DNA from: Undibacterium pigrum
GTDB lineage: Bacteria > Pseudomonadota > Gammaproteobacteria > Burkholderiales > Burkholderiaceae_D
DNA length: 64,000 nucleotides
Direction: 5' to 3'
Assembly: GCF_003201815.1 (NCBI RefSeq)
Contig: NZ_QJKB01000001.1
Location: forward strand, 1,426,001-1,490,000
A program made the position numbers and the translations under genes. The notes below the pieces were generated by a model, which ran no database searches, had not been told where the DNA came from, and saw only the letters and a program-made list of their open reading frames with translations. Position 1 is the first letter of the stretch. Every line of letters begins with the position of its first letter. This document shows positions 27,003-37,105 of the stretch, one piece after another.

Positions 27003-27830
27003 CTAGGGATGGTGCCGGTACAAGCCAAATTCATCTGAGATAGCCTGGTAATGCCAGGTCAAATTGGCTTTGCTGCCATTGTAGCTTGCTAAATCTGCAT
27101 CCAGCATACCAAATGGTGTGAGGCTGGCAGCGAACAAACGTAGTGCCCTGTGGCGCAAAGCGACGTCAAAACTGGCGAGTGCCTTGCGACAGCTGATCAA
27201 TTCAAACTCATTGAAGGAAGTATCGGTAACCAGACTGAACTGTGACCAGATAAGGTTTTTTTGCAAGCCATCCCTCAATACCAGATAGCCGCTTTTTTCC
27301 TGAAAATAATCCAGCAATCTGCTGCGTCCTCCACTTTGCAGATAATTTTTTTCATATCCAGAAAACTTCTCTAAAGCTAACCCGGCACCTGCCATTTCCT
27401 GCAAAAGCAAATCGTTTGAACAGGTGATATAGATTGTCGCCTTGTCGCAGACTTGCTCCTCTTCCAGCAAAATGACCAAGGTATAAATCTCTTCAATACT
27501 GGAACAATCTGCAATCCATATCCTGGTATGAGCATGTGAACGCAGCCATGGCGATAATTGATTGCGCAAGAATTGCAGCCGCTGCGGCTCATCAAACAGC
27601 GCGACCGGGCATAGTAAAAGCGTGCGTAATACGGCATCCCAATGCGCGCTGTCATGCAATATGCTGTCTTGCAATGCAGAATAGGTTTTAATCCCATACT
27701 GCTTCATCACTACAATGAATTTATCTGCCAGCACCTGACGGTCAAAACCTCGGAAGTCATCACCGCGATAGCGGTAGATGGCTTCCAGCAGCATGTCGAG
27801 TTCTATCTCCTCGACTTTTAATACGTTCAT
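27003..27830 (-). CDS. Degenerate CheR-like methyltransferase homologue
   Basis: The 275-residue protein aligns by eye with CheR, the SAM-dependent glutamate methyltransferase of chemoreceptors. Its N-terminal helical part (FRGFDRQVLADKFIVVMKQYGI) and the order of strands are kept. The SAM-binding motif, normally GCSTGEEPYSLA, is IADCSSIEEIYTLV: both glycines and the proline are lost. The usual CRNVLIYF block reads CRKALASF, and the FFRDP block reads LFDEPQ. It is therefore probably inactive as a methyltransferase. It starts 11 bases after the stop of the giant HAMP kinase, so it is likely co-expressed and may bind it as an adaptor. Confidence 0.72.
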   Translation of the reverse strand: MNVLKVEEIELDMLLEAIYRYRGDDFRGFDRQVLADKFIVVMKQYGIKTYSALQDSILHDSAHWDAVLRTLLLCPVALFDEPQRLQFLRNQLSPWLRSHAHTRIWIADCSSIEEIYTLVILLEEEQVCDKATIYITCSNDLLLQEMAGAGLALEKFSGYEKNYLQSGGRSRLLDYFQEKSGYLVLRDGLQKNLIWSQFSLVTDTSFNEFELISCRKALASFDVALRHRALRLFAASLTPFGMLDADLASYNGSKANLTWHYQAISDEFGLYRHHP

Positions 27831-27841
27831 CACGGCCAGCT

Positions 27842-30800
27842 TTACTCGGTCAGCCAGACGCGCATCAATGACAACAATTGCGCACTATCCACCGGTTTGG
27901 TGATGTAGTCTGAAGCCCCCGCTTCAAAGCATTTGTCCCGGTCACCTTTCATGGCTTTGGCCGTCAGGGTGATGATGGGCATGCTCTTGAACTTGGGTAT
28001 TTTCCTGATGGCGCGCATGGTGTCGTAACCATCCATTTCCGGCATCATGATATCCATGAGGACGATCTCAATATCAGGGTCTTGTTCAAGCAGTTCTATG
28101 CCATCCCTGCCATTTTCTGCAAAGACCACGATCATGTCCTGCCTTTCAAGCACGGTCGTCAGGGCAAAGATATTGCGCAAATCATCATCCACTACCAAGA
28201 CTTTGCGCCCCGCCAGGCTGCCATCAGATGCATGCATGTCTTCCAGCATACGCCTTTGTAACTCGGGCAAATCAGCAGGCGAACGATGCAGGAAGAGTGC
28301 TGTTTCATCCAGCAGTCGTTCGGGTGAACGCGCATCCTTGACGACGATGGTTTTTGCGACCTTGCGTATCTTGGTGACTTCTTTGCGCGACAACTCCTTG
28401 GCGGTATAGATGATGACTGGCAAGTCCCTGAGCTTTTTATCCTTGCTGATGGTTTCCAGTAATTCAAAACCATCAATATCGGGTAAGGTCAGGTCCAGTA
28501 CCATGCAATCAAAATGAGTGTGCTTCAGTGCTTCCAGGGCTCTCTGGCCGCTTTCAACTGCCGTGATCTGTACATCATGTTCGCCTATCAGCTCGACTAT
28601 GCGGGCACGTTGCAAGTCTTCATCTTCCACCACCAGCAAACTGCGCTTCCCTCTGAAAAGGAATTGCTGTATGCGGTTGAATTCTTCTTCCAGGCGCTCA
28701 CGCTTGATGGGCTTGGTGAGATAAGAAATGGCACCGTGCTGCAAGCCGCGTTCACGCTCGTTGGAGTTGGACATGATATGCACAGGAATATGCCGCGTGC
28801 CAGGGTCGCGTTTCAGGCGGTCCAGCACCGTGAAGCCATCACAGTCTGGCAAATCTATATCCAGCAGGATGGCGGTAGGGCTGTAATCACGTGCCAGTGT
28901 CAATGCAGCATCACCGCTTTGGCTGACTATGCCCTTGAAGCCTTTTTCTCTCGCAAAAGCCAGCAAGATTGCGGAAAAACGACTGTCATCCTCGACGATC
29001 AATAAAGAAGGATCGCCGCTTGCGATCATATTCCTGTCATCAAATGACGCCTCGCCTTCAGCATAGTTCAGGCTCATGGTTGCTGCTTCGTTTGGCATAG
29101 CTCGCGATGTACCTTCAGCACTCGCTGGTGCTTCCAGTACCCTGATGAGCATGGGTGTGCTTGACGCGGTATTTTGTTGCGGTGTCTGGCTAATGAGGCC
29201 CGCGCCGCTGTATGGCAAGAACAGGGTAAAGGTACTGCCGCTTCCTACTATACTGGTCACGCGGATTTCTCCTCCCAGCAAGCGTGCCAGTTCGCGGCTG
29301 ATGGAAAGACCCAGCCCTGTACCGCCATATTTGCGCGCGGTACTGCCATCTGCCTGCTGGAATGCTTCAAAAATCAGCTGCAGCTTGTCGCTGGCGATAC
29401 CAACGCCGGTGTCGGCAACAGAGAATGCCAGCACCGCATCGGCATGGCTCAGTTGCGGAAGATCAGGCGTCCAGCCCGACTGCACCACACCTATGCTGAG
29501 CCTTACCTCACCTCTTGAAGTAAACTTGAAGGCATTCGACAGCAGGTTTTTAAGAATTTGCTGCAAGCGCGTTGTATCGGTCTTGATTGCTGCTGGCAAA
29601 CCCTGATCCAGCGTGATGGAGAAATTGATGTTCTTGGCTTCTGCCATATGGCGGAAAGTACGTTCAACATAAGATGCCAGTATGGGCAGACGTGATTCGC
29701 TGAGTTCCAGCGTGACCGTGCCTGACTCTATCTTCGACAAATCAAGAATATCGTTAATCAGTGTGAGCAAATCACTGCCAGAACCGAAAATGGTTTTGGC
29801 GTATTCGACTTGGTTACCAGACAGATTACCCTGAGGATTATCACTGAGTTGCTGTGCCAGGATCAGCAAGCTGTTCAGAGGCGTACGCAATTCATGCGAC
29901 ATATTAGCCAGGAATTCTGACTTATATTTGGATGACAAAGCAAGTTGCGTTGCCTTTTCTTCCAGCGCCAGTTTGGCTTGTTCCACCTCACGATTTTTGC
30001 GTTCCACCTCGATATTTTGATCAGACAGCAGACTGGCTTTTTCTGCCAGTTCCTGATTCGTCTGTTGCAGTTTTTGCGCCAGCGACTGGGATTGTGTCAA
30101 CAAACTCTCGGTACGGCTATTTGCTTCAATCGTATGCAAGACCACGCCGATAGATTCCATCAGCTGATCGAGGAAACCCATATGCGTTTGTGTAAACTTG
30201 TCCAGCGAAGCAATCTCAATCACGGCCTTGACCTGTTGTTCAAACAAGATAGGCAAGACCACGATATTGGTAGGTGGCGCAGAGCCAAGACCGGACGACA
30301 CCTTGATATAGTCACGCGGTACATTGGTCAGCCATACCCTGCTCTTCTCCAGTGCACACTGCCCGACCAGGCCTTCGCCTGGCAAGAAAGAGGTGGGCAA
30401 CTTGCTGCTGGAGCGATAACCATAACTGGCAATCATTTCCAGCAGGGGAGCATCGTTATTCGAGTCCATCATGTAAAACACGCCATGATGGGCAGATACC
30501 AGCGGTGCCAGTTCAGACAGGATGAGCTTGGTAACCGTACTCAGATCGCGCTGGCCCTGCAGCAAACGAGTGAAGCGTGCCAGATTAGTCTTGAGCCAAT
30601 CCTGTTCAGCATTCTTTTGCGTCGTCTCTTTGAGGTTGCGTATCATCTCGTTGATATTGTCCTTGAGATCTGACACCTCACCACGCGCTTTCACTTGAAT
30701 CGAGCGTGACAAATCACCCCGCGTCACTGCAGTCGCCACTTCTGCAATCGCACGTACCTGGGTAGATAAATTGGCGGCAAGCTGGTTGACGTTTTCGGTC

Positions 30801-33800
30801 AGATCTTTCCAGGTGCCTGATGCACCCGGCACACTGGCCTGGCCACCCAGCTTGCCTTCTACCCCTACCTCACGCGCTACGGTTGTTACCTGGTCGGCAA
30901 ACACGGCCAGCGTATCTGTCATCTCATTGATGGTATTGGCCAGCGAAGCAATTTCACCCTGTGCTGCCACCGTCAGTTTCTTTTTAAGGTCACCATTTGC
31001 CACCGCAGTCACTACACCGGCGATACCGCGCACCTGTTCCGTCAGGTTGGCTGCCATGAAGTTAACGTTCTCCGTCAAATCTTTCCAGGTGCCGCCTACG
31101 CCTTTCACTTGCGCCTGACCGCCGAGCTTGCCTTCAGTCCCCACTTCACGCGCTACCCGCGTTACTTCTGATGCGAACGAGCTGAGCTGATCCACCATGA
31201 CGTTGATGGTGTCTTTCAGCTCCAGAATCTCGCCTTTGACGTCCACCGTGATTTTTTTGGACAAGTCACCATTTGCCACCGCCGTCGTCACGTCGGCAAT
31301 ATTGCGCACCTGACCAGTCAGATTCGATGCCATGAAGTTGACGTTATCCGTCAAATCTTTCCAGGTTCCGGAAGCACCTGGCACATTCGCCTGACCACCC
31401 AGACGCCCCTCCGTACCCACTTCCCGCGCCACCCGCGTTACTTCAGACGCGAATGAATTAAGCTGATCCACCATGGTATTGATGGTGTCTTTCAACTGCA
31501 AAATCTCACCGCGCACGTCCACCGTGATTTTCTTGGACAAATCGCCATTCGCCACCGCTGTCGTCACGTCAGCAATATTACGCACCTGTGATGTCAGGTT
31601 ACCGGCCATGGAGTTGACCGAGTCCGTCAAATCCTTCCAGGTACCGGCCACGCCTGGCACATTCGCCTGTCCGCCGAGCTTACCTTCCGTACCCACCTCA
31701 CGCGCGACGCGCGTTACTTCAGATGCGAATGAGCTCAGCTGGTCCACCATGACGTTGATGGTGTTTTTTAATTGCAGAATTTCCCCCTTGACGTCAGCCG
31801 TGATTTTCTTGGACAAGTCACCATTCGCCACCGCTGTTGTCACCTCAGCGATGTTACGCACCTGCCCGGTCAGATTGGATGCCATAAAGTTGACGTTATC
31901 GGTCAAGTCCTTCCAGGTACCGCCCACGCCTTTCACGAAAGCCTGTCCACCGAGCTTGCCTTCAGTGCCAACCTCACGCGCCACCCTGGTTACTTCAGAG
32001 GCGAACGAGCTGAGCTGGTCCACCATGACGTTGATGGTGTTCTTCAATTCAAGAATCTCCCCTTTAACGTCCACCGTGATTTTTTTGGACAAATCACCTT
32101 TTGCCACTGCAGTCGTTACGTCGGCGATGTTACGTACCTGCCCTGTCAGGTTGGATGCCATGAAATTGACGTTATCGGTCAAATCTTTCCAGGTACCGGC
32201 AACGCCTGGTACATTCGCCTGGCCACCCAACACACCCTCGGTACCCACTTCACGTGCCACCCGCGTTACTTCTGAAGCAAACGAGCTGAGTTGGTCCACC
32301 ATAACGTTGATGGTATTTTTAAGTTCCAGAATCTCGCCCTTGGCATCGGCGGTAATCTTTTTCGATAAGTCGCCATTCGCCACCGCTGTCGTGACGTCAG
32401 CAATATTCCTCACCTGCCCAGTCAGGTTACCTGCCATGGAGTTAACCGAGTCGGTCAGATCTTTCCAGGTACCTGCAACACCGGGCACATTCGCCTGACC
32501 ACCCAATTCGCCCTCGGTACCCACTTCACGCGCCACCCGCGTTACTTCTGATGCGAACGAGCTGAGCTGGTCCACCATGACGTTGATGGTGTTTTTGAGT
32601 TCCAAAATCTCACCCTTGGCATCGGCAGTAATCTTTTTCGACAAGTCACCATTCGCCACCGCTGTCGTCACGTCCGCAATATTCCTCACCTGCCCCGTCA
32701 GGTTACCTGCCATGGAGTTGACCGAATCGGTCAGATCCTTCCAGGTACCTGCCACGCCTGGCACATTGGCTTGCCCGCCCAATTTACCCTCAGTACCCAC
32801 TTCACGCGCCACGCGGGTTACTTCTGACGCAAATGAGTTCAACTGATCCACCATGACGTTGATGGTGTTTTTGAGTTCCAGAATCTCGCCTTTAACGTCC
32901 ACCGTGATTTTTTTGGACAAGTCACCATTCGCCACCGCTGTCGTTACTTCCGCGATATTACGTACCTGATCGGTGAGGTTACCCGCCATGGAATTGACAG
33001 AGTCCGTTAAATCCTTCCAGGTGCCGCCTACGCCTTTTACCTGTGCCTGGCCACCGAGCTTACCTTCAGTACCCACTTCACGTGCTACCCGTGTTACTTC
33101 TGATGCAAACGAGCTGAGCTGGTCCACCATGACGTTGATGGTGTCCTTCAATTGCAGAATCTCACCCTTGGCATCAGCTGCAATTTTTTTGGACAAGTCA
33201 CCGTTCGCCACTGCCGTGGTGACCTCAGCAATATTCCTTACCTGCCCCGTGAGGTTCGACGCCATGAAGTTAACGTTATCGGTCAAATCCTTCCAGGTGC
33301 CGCCCACACCGGGTACATAAGCCTGCCCACCCAGTTTGCCTTCAGTGCCCACCTCCCGTGCTACACGCGTAACCTCGGATGCGAACGAACGCAACTGATC
33401 AACCATGGTGTTGATGGTGTCTTTCAGCTGCAAAATCTCACCACGCACATCGACCGTGATTTTCTTTGACAAGTCGCCATTGGCGACCGCAGTGGTTACA
33501 TCGGCGATATTACGTACCTGAGATGTCAGGTTACCCGCCATGGAATTGACTGAGTCAGTCAGGTCTTTCCAGATACCCGCCACGCTGGGCACATTGGCCT
33601 GACCGCCGAGTTTGCCTTCCGTACCCACTTCACGCGCCACCCGCGTTACTTCAGATGCGAACGAGCTGAGCTGGCTCACCATGGTGTTCGCTGTGGTCGC
33701 CGCACTGAGGAATTGTCCCTGCAAAGGCCGCCCATCGACTTCCAGTGCCATGCTTTGGGAAAGATCACCTTTTGCCACGGCACCGATGACCCTGGCCATC

Positions 33801-34120
33801 TCCGTCGTGGGACGCACCAGATCGTCGATGAGGGAATTGACAGAATTGACGATGGTGCCCCAGTCGCCCTCGGCACGTACGGATGAAGCACGTTGCAGCA
33901 AGCGCCCTTCCTGCCCCACCAGCTGGCTAACGTTCAGGATACCCTGGGTCATATGCGAGCTGTTTTCGATGATCTCGTTCAGAGTGTCAGCGATCTTGCC
34001 ATTGAGGCCAGTCAGGTCAGAAGGCATCTTGACCGAGAAATCACCCTTCTTGAGCGCAGTCAATGCAGCGAGCAGTAGCTTGGGATCAAGTGTTTCTGAA
34101 ATGTCAGTTAGCGTGTTCAT
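27842..34120 (-). CDS. Giant soluble HAMP-array hybrid histidine kinase
   Basis: The 2092-residue protein has no membrane segment. Residues 20-150 hold divergent HAMP-like units, residues 153-1164 hold eleven near-identical 92-residue units ([20 protein letters not shown], [18 protein letters not shown], VTTAVAxGDLSKKI), then a GAF domain (about 1195-1335), HisKA with [20 protein letters not shown], HATPase ([18 protein letters not shown]), and three receivers ([27 protein letters not shown]), the last from about 1971. The architecture recalls fungal group III kinases (Nik1/Os-1) and cytoplasmic bacterial HAMP-array kinases. AAAGG precedes the ATG. A CheR-like gene follows; a divergent hybrid kinase lies 270 bases upstream. 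Confidence 0.9.
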   Translation of the reverse strand: MNTLTDISETLDPKLLLAALTALKKGDFSVKMPSDLTGLNGKIADTLNEIIENSSHMTQGILNVSQLVGQEGRLLQRASSVRAEGDWGTIVNSVNSLIDDLVRPTTEMARVIGAVAKGDLSQSMALEVDGRPLQGQFLSAATTANTMVSQLSSFASEVTRVAREVGTEGKLGGQANVPSVAGIWKDLTDSVNSMAGNLTSQVRNIADVTTAVANGDLSKKITVDVRGEILQLKDTINTMVDQLRSFASEVTRVAREVGTEGKLGGQAYVPGVGGTWKDLTDNVNFMASNLTGQVRNIAEVTTAVANGDLSKKIAADAKGEILQLKDTINVMVDQLSSFASEVTRVAREVGTEGKLGGQAQVKGVGGTWKDLTDSVNSMAGNLTDQVRNIAEVTTAVANGDLSKKITVDVKGEILELKNTINVMVDQLNSFASEVTRVAREVGTEGKLGGQANVPGVAGTWKDLTDSVNSMAGNLTGQVRNIADVTTAVANGDLSKKITADAKGEILELKNTINVMVDQLSSFASEVTRVAREVGTEGELGGQANVPGVAGTWKDLTDSVNSMAGNLTGQVRNIADVTTAVANGDLSKKITADAKGEILELKNTINVMVDQLSSFASEVTRVAREVGTEGVLGGQANVPGVAGTWKDLTDNVNFMASNLTGQVRNIADVTTAVAKGDLSKKITVDVKGEILELKNTINVMVDQLSSFASEVTRVAREVGTEGKLGGQAFVKGVGGTWKDLTDNVNFMASNLTGQVRNIAEVTTAVANGDLSKKITADVKGEILQLKNTINVMVDQLSSFASEVTRVAREVGTEGKLGGQANVPGVAGTWKDLTDSVNSMAGNLTSQVRNIADVTTAVANGDLSKKITVDVRGEILQLKDTINTMVDQLNSFASEVTRVAREVGTEGRLGGQANVPGASGTWKDLTDNVNFMASNLTGQVRNIADVTTAVANGDLSKKITVDVKGEILELKDTINVMVDQLSSFASEVTRVAREVGTEGKLGGQAQVKGVGGTWKDLTENVNFMAANLTEQVRGIAGVVTAVANGDLKKKLTVAAQGEIASLANTINEMTDTLAVFADQVTTVAREVGVEGKLGGQASVPGASGTWKDLTENVNQLAANLSTQVRAIAEVATAVTRGDLSRSIQVKARGEVSDLKDNINEMIRNLKETTQKNAEQDWLKTNLARFTRLLQGQRDLSTVTKLILSELAPLVSAHHGVFYMMDSNNDAPLLEMIASYGYRSSSKLPTSFLPGEGLVGQCALEKSRVWLTNVPRDYIKVSSGLGSAPPTNIVVLPILFEQQVKAVIEIASLDKFTQTHMGFLDQLMESIGVVLHTIEANSRTESLLTQSQSLAQKLQQTNQELAEKASLLSDQNIEVERKNREVEQAKLALEEKATQLALSSKYKSEFLANMSHELRTPLNSLLILAQQLSDNPQGNLSGNQVEYAKTIFGSGSDLLTLINDILDLSKIESGTVTLELSESRLPILASYVERTFRHMAEAKNINFSITLDQGLPAAIKTDTTRLQQILKNLLSNAFKFTSRGEVRLSIGVVQSGWTPDLPQLSHADAVLAFSVADTGVGIASDKLQLIFEAFQQADGSTARKYGGTGLGLSISRELARLLGGEIRVTSIVGSGSTFTLFLPYSGAGLISQTPQQNTASSTPMLIRVLEAPASAEGTSRAMPNEAATMSLNYAEGEASFDDRNMIASGDPSLLIVEDDSRFSAILLAFAREKGFKGIVSQSGDAALTLARDYSPTAILLDIDLPDCDGFTVLDRLKRDPGTRHIPVHIMSNSNERERGLQHGAISYLTKPIKRERLEEEFNRIQQFLFRGKRSLLVVEDEDLQRARIVELIGEHDVQITAVESGQRALEALKHTHFDCMVLDLTLPDIDGFELLETISKDKKLRDLPVIIYTAKELSRKEVTKIRKVAKTIVVKDARSPERLLDETALFLHRSPADLPELQRRMLEDMHASDGSLAGRKVLVVDDDLRNIFALTTVLERQDMIVVFAENGRDGIELLEQDPDIEIVLMDIMMPEMDGYDTMRAIRKIPKFKSMPIITLTAKAMKGDRDKCFEAGASDYITKPVDSAQLLSLMRVWLTE
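30629..33664 (-). repeat. Eleven tandem 276-bp coding repeats (HAMP array)
   Basis: Within the giant kinase gene, units of exactly 276 bp (92 codons) recur eleven times without a break in frame, for example the KLGGQA segment near 33600, 33320, 33045, 32770, 32495, 32218, 31942, 31666, 31390, 31114 and 30838. Middle units are highly similar at DNA level; the unit nearest the catalytic part is the most diverged. Such an array can expand or contract by recombination while keeping frame. Confidence 0.9.
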
Positions 34121-34390
34121 TCTGGCCTTTTAACCGATGAAATTGAGATCGTAAGTTGCAAAATATTGTCTCTCCCTCTGTTTTCTTCGAAGAGTCAGAG
34201 GGGAAATGAAAGCCGCCAGGCGGTACCAAACAAAGCATCAATTCTGCAGTGCAATACATGGTGGGAGCAGTATTCAAAACCTGCAAACAACTTTTCAGCG
34301 GCATTCGTGTATTTTTGTTTCCGTGAAATGAGATACGGTGACATAATTTACTGCAAATTTAAGGATTTGTGACAATTCAATATTTGTATA

Positions 34391-36043
34391 ATGGTCAAAG
34401 TGTCTCCAACAGGAAACGCTGCGGGCGAGGAAACAGTGCAAGCAAAATATAAACCCAAGATTCTGGTAGTGAATGACGATACAGCGAGCTTATTTGCCCT
34501 GAGTGGCTTGCTCACGACCTGGGCAGATGAAAATCAGTGCTCCGTAGTCACTGCCAAATCTGGTGAAGATGCGCTGCGCCATGTATTGCAGGATGACTTC
34601 GCCGTGATCCTGCTGGATGTGAATATGCCGGGCATGGATGGATTTGAAACTGCAGAAGCCATCCATAATCGCGCGCGCTCCTCCTCCATACCCATTATTT
34701 TTATCACCGCCTTCCTGGCAGATGATCTGAATAAATTGAGAGCCTACCAGCAAGGAGCAGTTGACTACCTTTTCACTCCCATTATTCCGCAAGTGTTGCA
34801 GGCCAAGGTGTCGGTATTTGTAACGCTGGCAAAAAAGAATCTGGAATTGAAAGCGCAGGCAGAAGCGCTCAGCCTGCGTACGGCTGACTTGCAGGCAGCC
34901 AATGACAAACTCCAGCGCGAAATCAAGGAAAGAAAAATAGCAGTTGAACAGAATGAGGCAAAAGATAAATTCCTCGCCATGCTGGGACACGAACTGCGCA
35001 ACCCGCTAAGTGCCATCACCAGTGCTGCATCCATTATAGGGTTCCCGGGTGCAAAAGCAGACAGCGTCGAACGGGCGAAAAAAATCCTCTCCAGACAATC
35101 ACATCACCTGACACGCATCGTTGATGACTTGCTGGACCTGGGCAGAGTCATGTCGGGCAAGATCGTTCTCGACAAAACGGCAGTCAATCTTGGCGAAGTC
35201 ATCTTGTCCTGCCTTGACAGCCTGAGAGCCAGCCGTCCGGTCGACAGCTATCAATGGACTATTGATCCCATCGATACATGGGTAGATGCTGATCCCACGC
35301 GTGCAGAGCAAATCATTACCAACTTGCTGGACAATGCCATCAAGTACACGCCTGCAGGCGGCAGCATCAGCATTAAAAAGACGCTGGCAGATGGCAAGGT
35401 CAGCTTGATGATTACTGATTCTGGCATAGGTATTTCAAAAGATTTGTTGCCACGTATTTTTAATGTTTTCGTCCAGGGTGAGCATTCCCTGGATCGTGCC
35501 AAAGGTGGCTTGGGCATAGGCCTTGCCCTGGTCAGGCAACTGGTCGAATTGCATGGAGGAGATATCCATGCTCATAGTGAAGGCGAAAACCTTGGCAGCA
35601 CTTTTGCTATTGTCCTGCCGCAAGCTGCAGCAATCCAGCCGTCACCAGATCAGCCGGAAGTACGGAAAATGGCAACAAGCCAAAAACTGCTGCTGATAGA
35701 AGACAATGAAGATGCCCGCGAAATGACCACGCAATTACTCAAGGAACACGGGTTTCAGGTTCTCGAAGCGGCAACAGGAGCAGAAGGAATTATCCTGGCG
35801 AAGGAAGAAAAACCTGGCATTGCCCTGATTGATATAGGCTTACCATGCATGGATGGTTATGAAGTGGCAAGACGCTTGCGTGCTGACAAGGACACCAGCA
35901 GCATGTACCTGATCGCATTGACTGGGTATGGGTTAAGGGAAGACCATGTCCTGACTGCAGAAGCTGGCTTTGACTCTCACTTTGTCAAACCTTTAAAGCT
36001 CCAGCAACTCATACTCGCGATAGAAACATTTCAAGTTGCCTGA
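34391..36043 (+). CDS. Hybrid histidine kinase REC-HisKA-HATPase-REC
   Basis: The 550-residue cytoplasmic protein opens with a receiver (ILVVNDDTASLFALSGLL, Asp in LLDVNMPGMDG), a coiled coil (about residues 140-190), HisKA with AMLGHELRNPLSAITSAA, HATPase with NLLDNAIKYT and GGLGIGLALV, and a C-terminal receiver (LLIEDNEDAREM, Asp in IDIGLPCMDG). It has no sensor domain, so its input is probably phosphotransfer to the N-terminal receiver. ATG at 34391 has no Shine-Dalgarno and overlaps a TATAAT; GTG at 34436 has GAGG upstream and may be the true start, losing 15 residues. It is divergent from the giant kinase. Confidence 0.88.
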   Translation: MVKVSPTGNAAGEETVQAKYKPKILVVNDDTASLFALSGLLTTWADENQCSVVTAKSGEDALRHVLQDDFAVILLDVNMPGMDGFETAEAIHNRARSSSIPIIFITAFLADDLNKLRAYQQGAVDYLFTPIIPQVLQAKVSVFVTLAKKNLELKAQAEALSLRTADLQAANDKLQREIKERKIAVEQNEAKDKFLAMLGHELRNPLSAITSAASIIGFPGAKADSVERAKKILSRQSHHLTRIVDDLLDLGRVMSGKIVLDKTAVNLGEVILSCLDSLRASRPVDSYQWTIDPIDTWVDADPTRAEQIITNLLDNAIKYTPAGGSISIKKTLADGKVSLMITDSGIGISKDLLPRIFNVFVQGEHSLDRAKGGLGIGLALVRQLVELHGGDIHAHSEGENLGSTFAIVLPQAAAIQPSPDQPEVRKMATSQKLLLIEDNEDAREMTTQLLKEHGFQVLEAATGAEGIILAKEEKPGIALIDIGLPCMDGYEVARRLRADKDTSSMYLIALTGYGLREDHVLTAEAGFDSHFVKPLKLQQLILAIETFQVA

Positions 36044-36425
36044 CACAGGATCACGCAGAGTGAACATTGCTATCTCTGTTTTACTATGTCGTCGCCATCC
36101 TACACAACTTGTATAAACCTTCTGATATCTGCTGCGCCGGAGAGACTTTACAATGCCTCATCTCCTCTTACAGCGTGGTGCCTATCATGAAAAACAAAAT
36201 GAAATTCAGGTCTAACAGATCAGCCTGCCTGCAACTGGTTAATCCTGGCAACGCGCTGGGCTGTCCCTTCCAGATTGCCCAGCAAGGGCCTAGCCTGAAT
36301 TTGCTAGCGCTTGCCCGACTGCGCATACTTACTACGCATTGATAATATCAGTCAGGATTATCTCAGCCCCAGGCTTTCACAACCCGGGACAAATCGTCTT
36401 CAAGACTGTTGCGGATGAGTTGGTC
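36044..36425. other. Intergenic interval, no supported gene
   Basis: A 382-base gap between a kinase stop and the stop of the stand-alone receiver. A 51-codon frame from ATG 36187 is open but lacks a ribosome site and a recognisable protein pattern. I see no terminator with a T-run and no RNA gene. Confidence 0.5.
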
Positions 36426-36842
36426 TCATTTAAAGCCATCGAGAATTTGTTGAATCTGGCTTAACTCAAAAGGCTTGGTCAGCACATGGCATGGAAAATT
36501 GACATAGGTCTGTATATGCGCACCATGACCAGATGAAAAAATAATATGCATGTCTGGCGCATCTTCTACAGCCTGTTTTCCCAGCGCAATGCCAGACATT
36601 TTGGGTAAATTGATATCTGTCAGCAGCACATCGTAGCGTCTTTGCTGCAACAATTCCAAAGCCCTTTCACCACTCCCCGCCGGCATGGGATGATGGCCAA
36701 TCAAATCCAGCATTTCACAAAGCATTTCCAGTAAATCCTGATTATCTTCGACTACCAGAATATGCAAACCCGTATCGGCCTGGGCACTAGCTTCGTTGCC
36801 GGGTGAACTGTCGTAAATATTTTCAGAAAGTGGATTTATCAT
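36426..36842 (-). CDS. Stand-alone response regulator receiver
   Basis: The 138-residue protein is a single receiver domain after a 25-residue leader: ILVVEDNQDLLEMLCEML, phosphoacceptor Asp in VLLTDINLPKMSG, Ser/Thr switch in IIFSSGHGA and Lys in VLTKPFELSQI. It has no output domain, so it probably acts as a phosphotransfer shuttle or phosphate sink, or controls a protein partner as CheY does. It lies between hybrid kinases at 34391 and 37106; a role in their relay is inferred from position only. Confidence 0.85.
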   Translation of the reverse strand: MINPLSENIYDSSPGNEASAQADTGLHILVVEDNQDLLEMLCEMLDLIGHHPMPAGSGERALELLQQRRYDVLLTDINLPKMSGIALGKQAVEDAPDMHIIFSSGHGAHIQTYVNFPCHVLTKPFELSQIQQILDGFK

Positions 36843-37105
36843 TATTATCTATCTTGTCTAAACCGCCCTGCCAGTACATCTATTGTAAATGCGCTGTACA
36901 TGCCAGGCAGAACGATACGTCTGTCATTATTCGATTTGAATTATTCTGCAAAGATTTCCAAGATATTTATTTTATCTTCTCAGAAAACCTATCATGCACC
37001 TGGTATCCATCCTATGCGAAACAGTGATTAATCCCTAGCAGCGCAATCCCAAAATGGTGTAAGACAATACCTACATTCATTAAAAGCTGCATTATTACAC
37101 TTCAC

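Noticed and set aside
31473-32498. 341-codon plus-strand frame inside the HAMP array
   Set aside because: It is periodic with the 276-bp repeat and translates the antisense strand; no start signal or domain.
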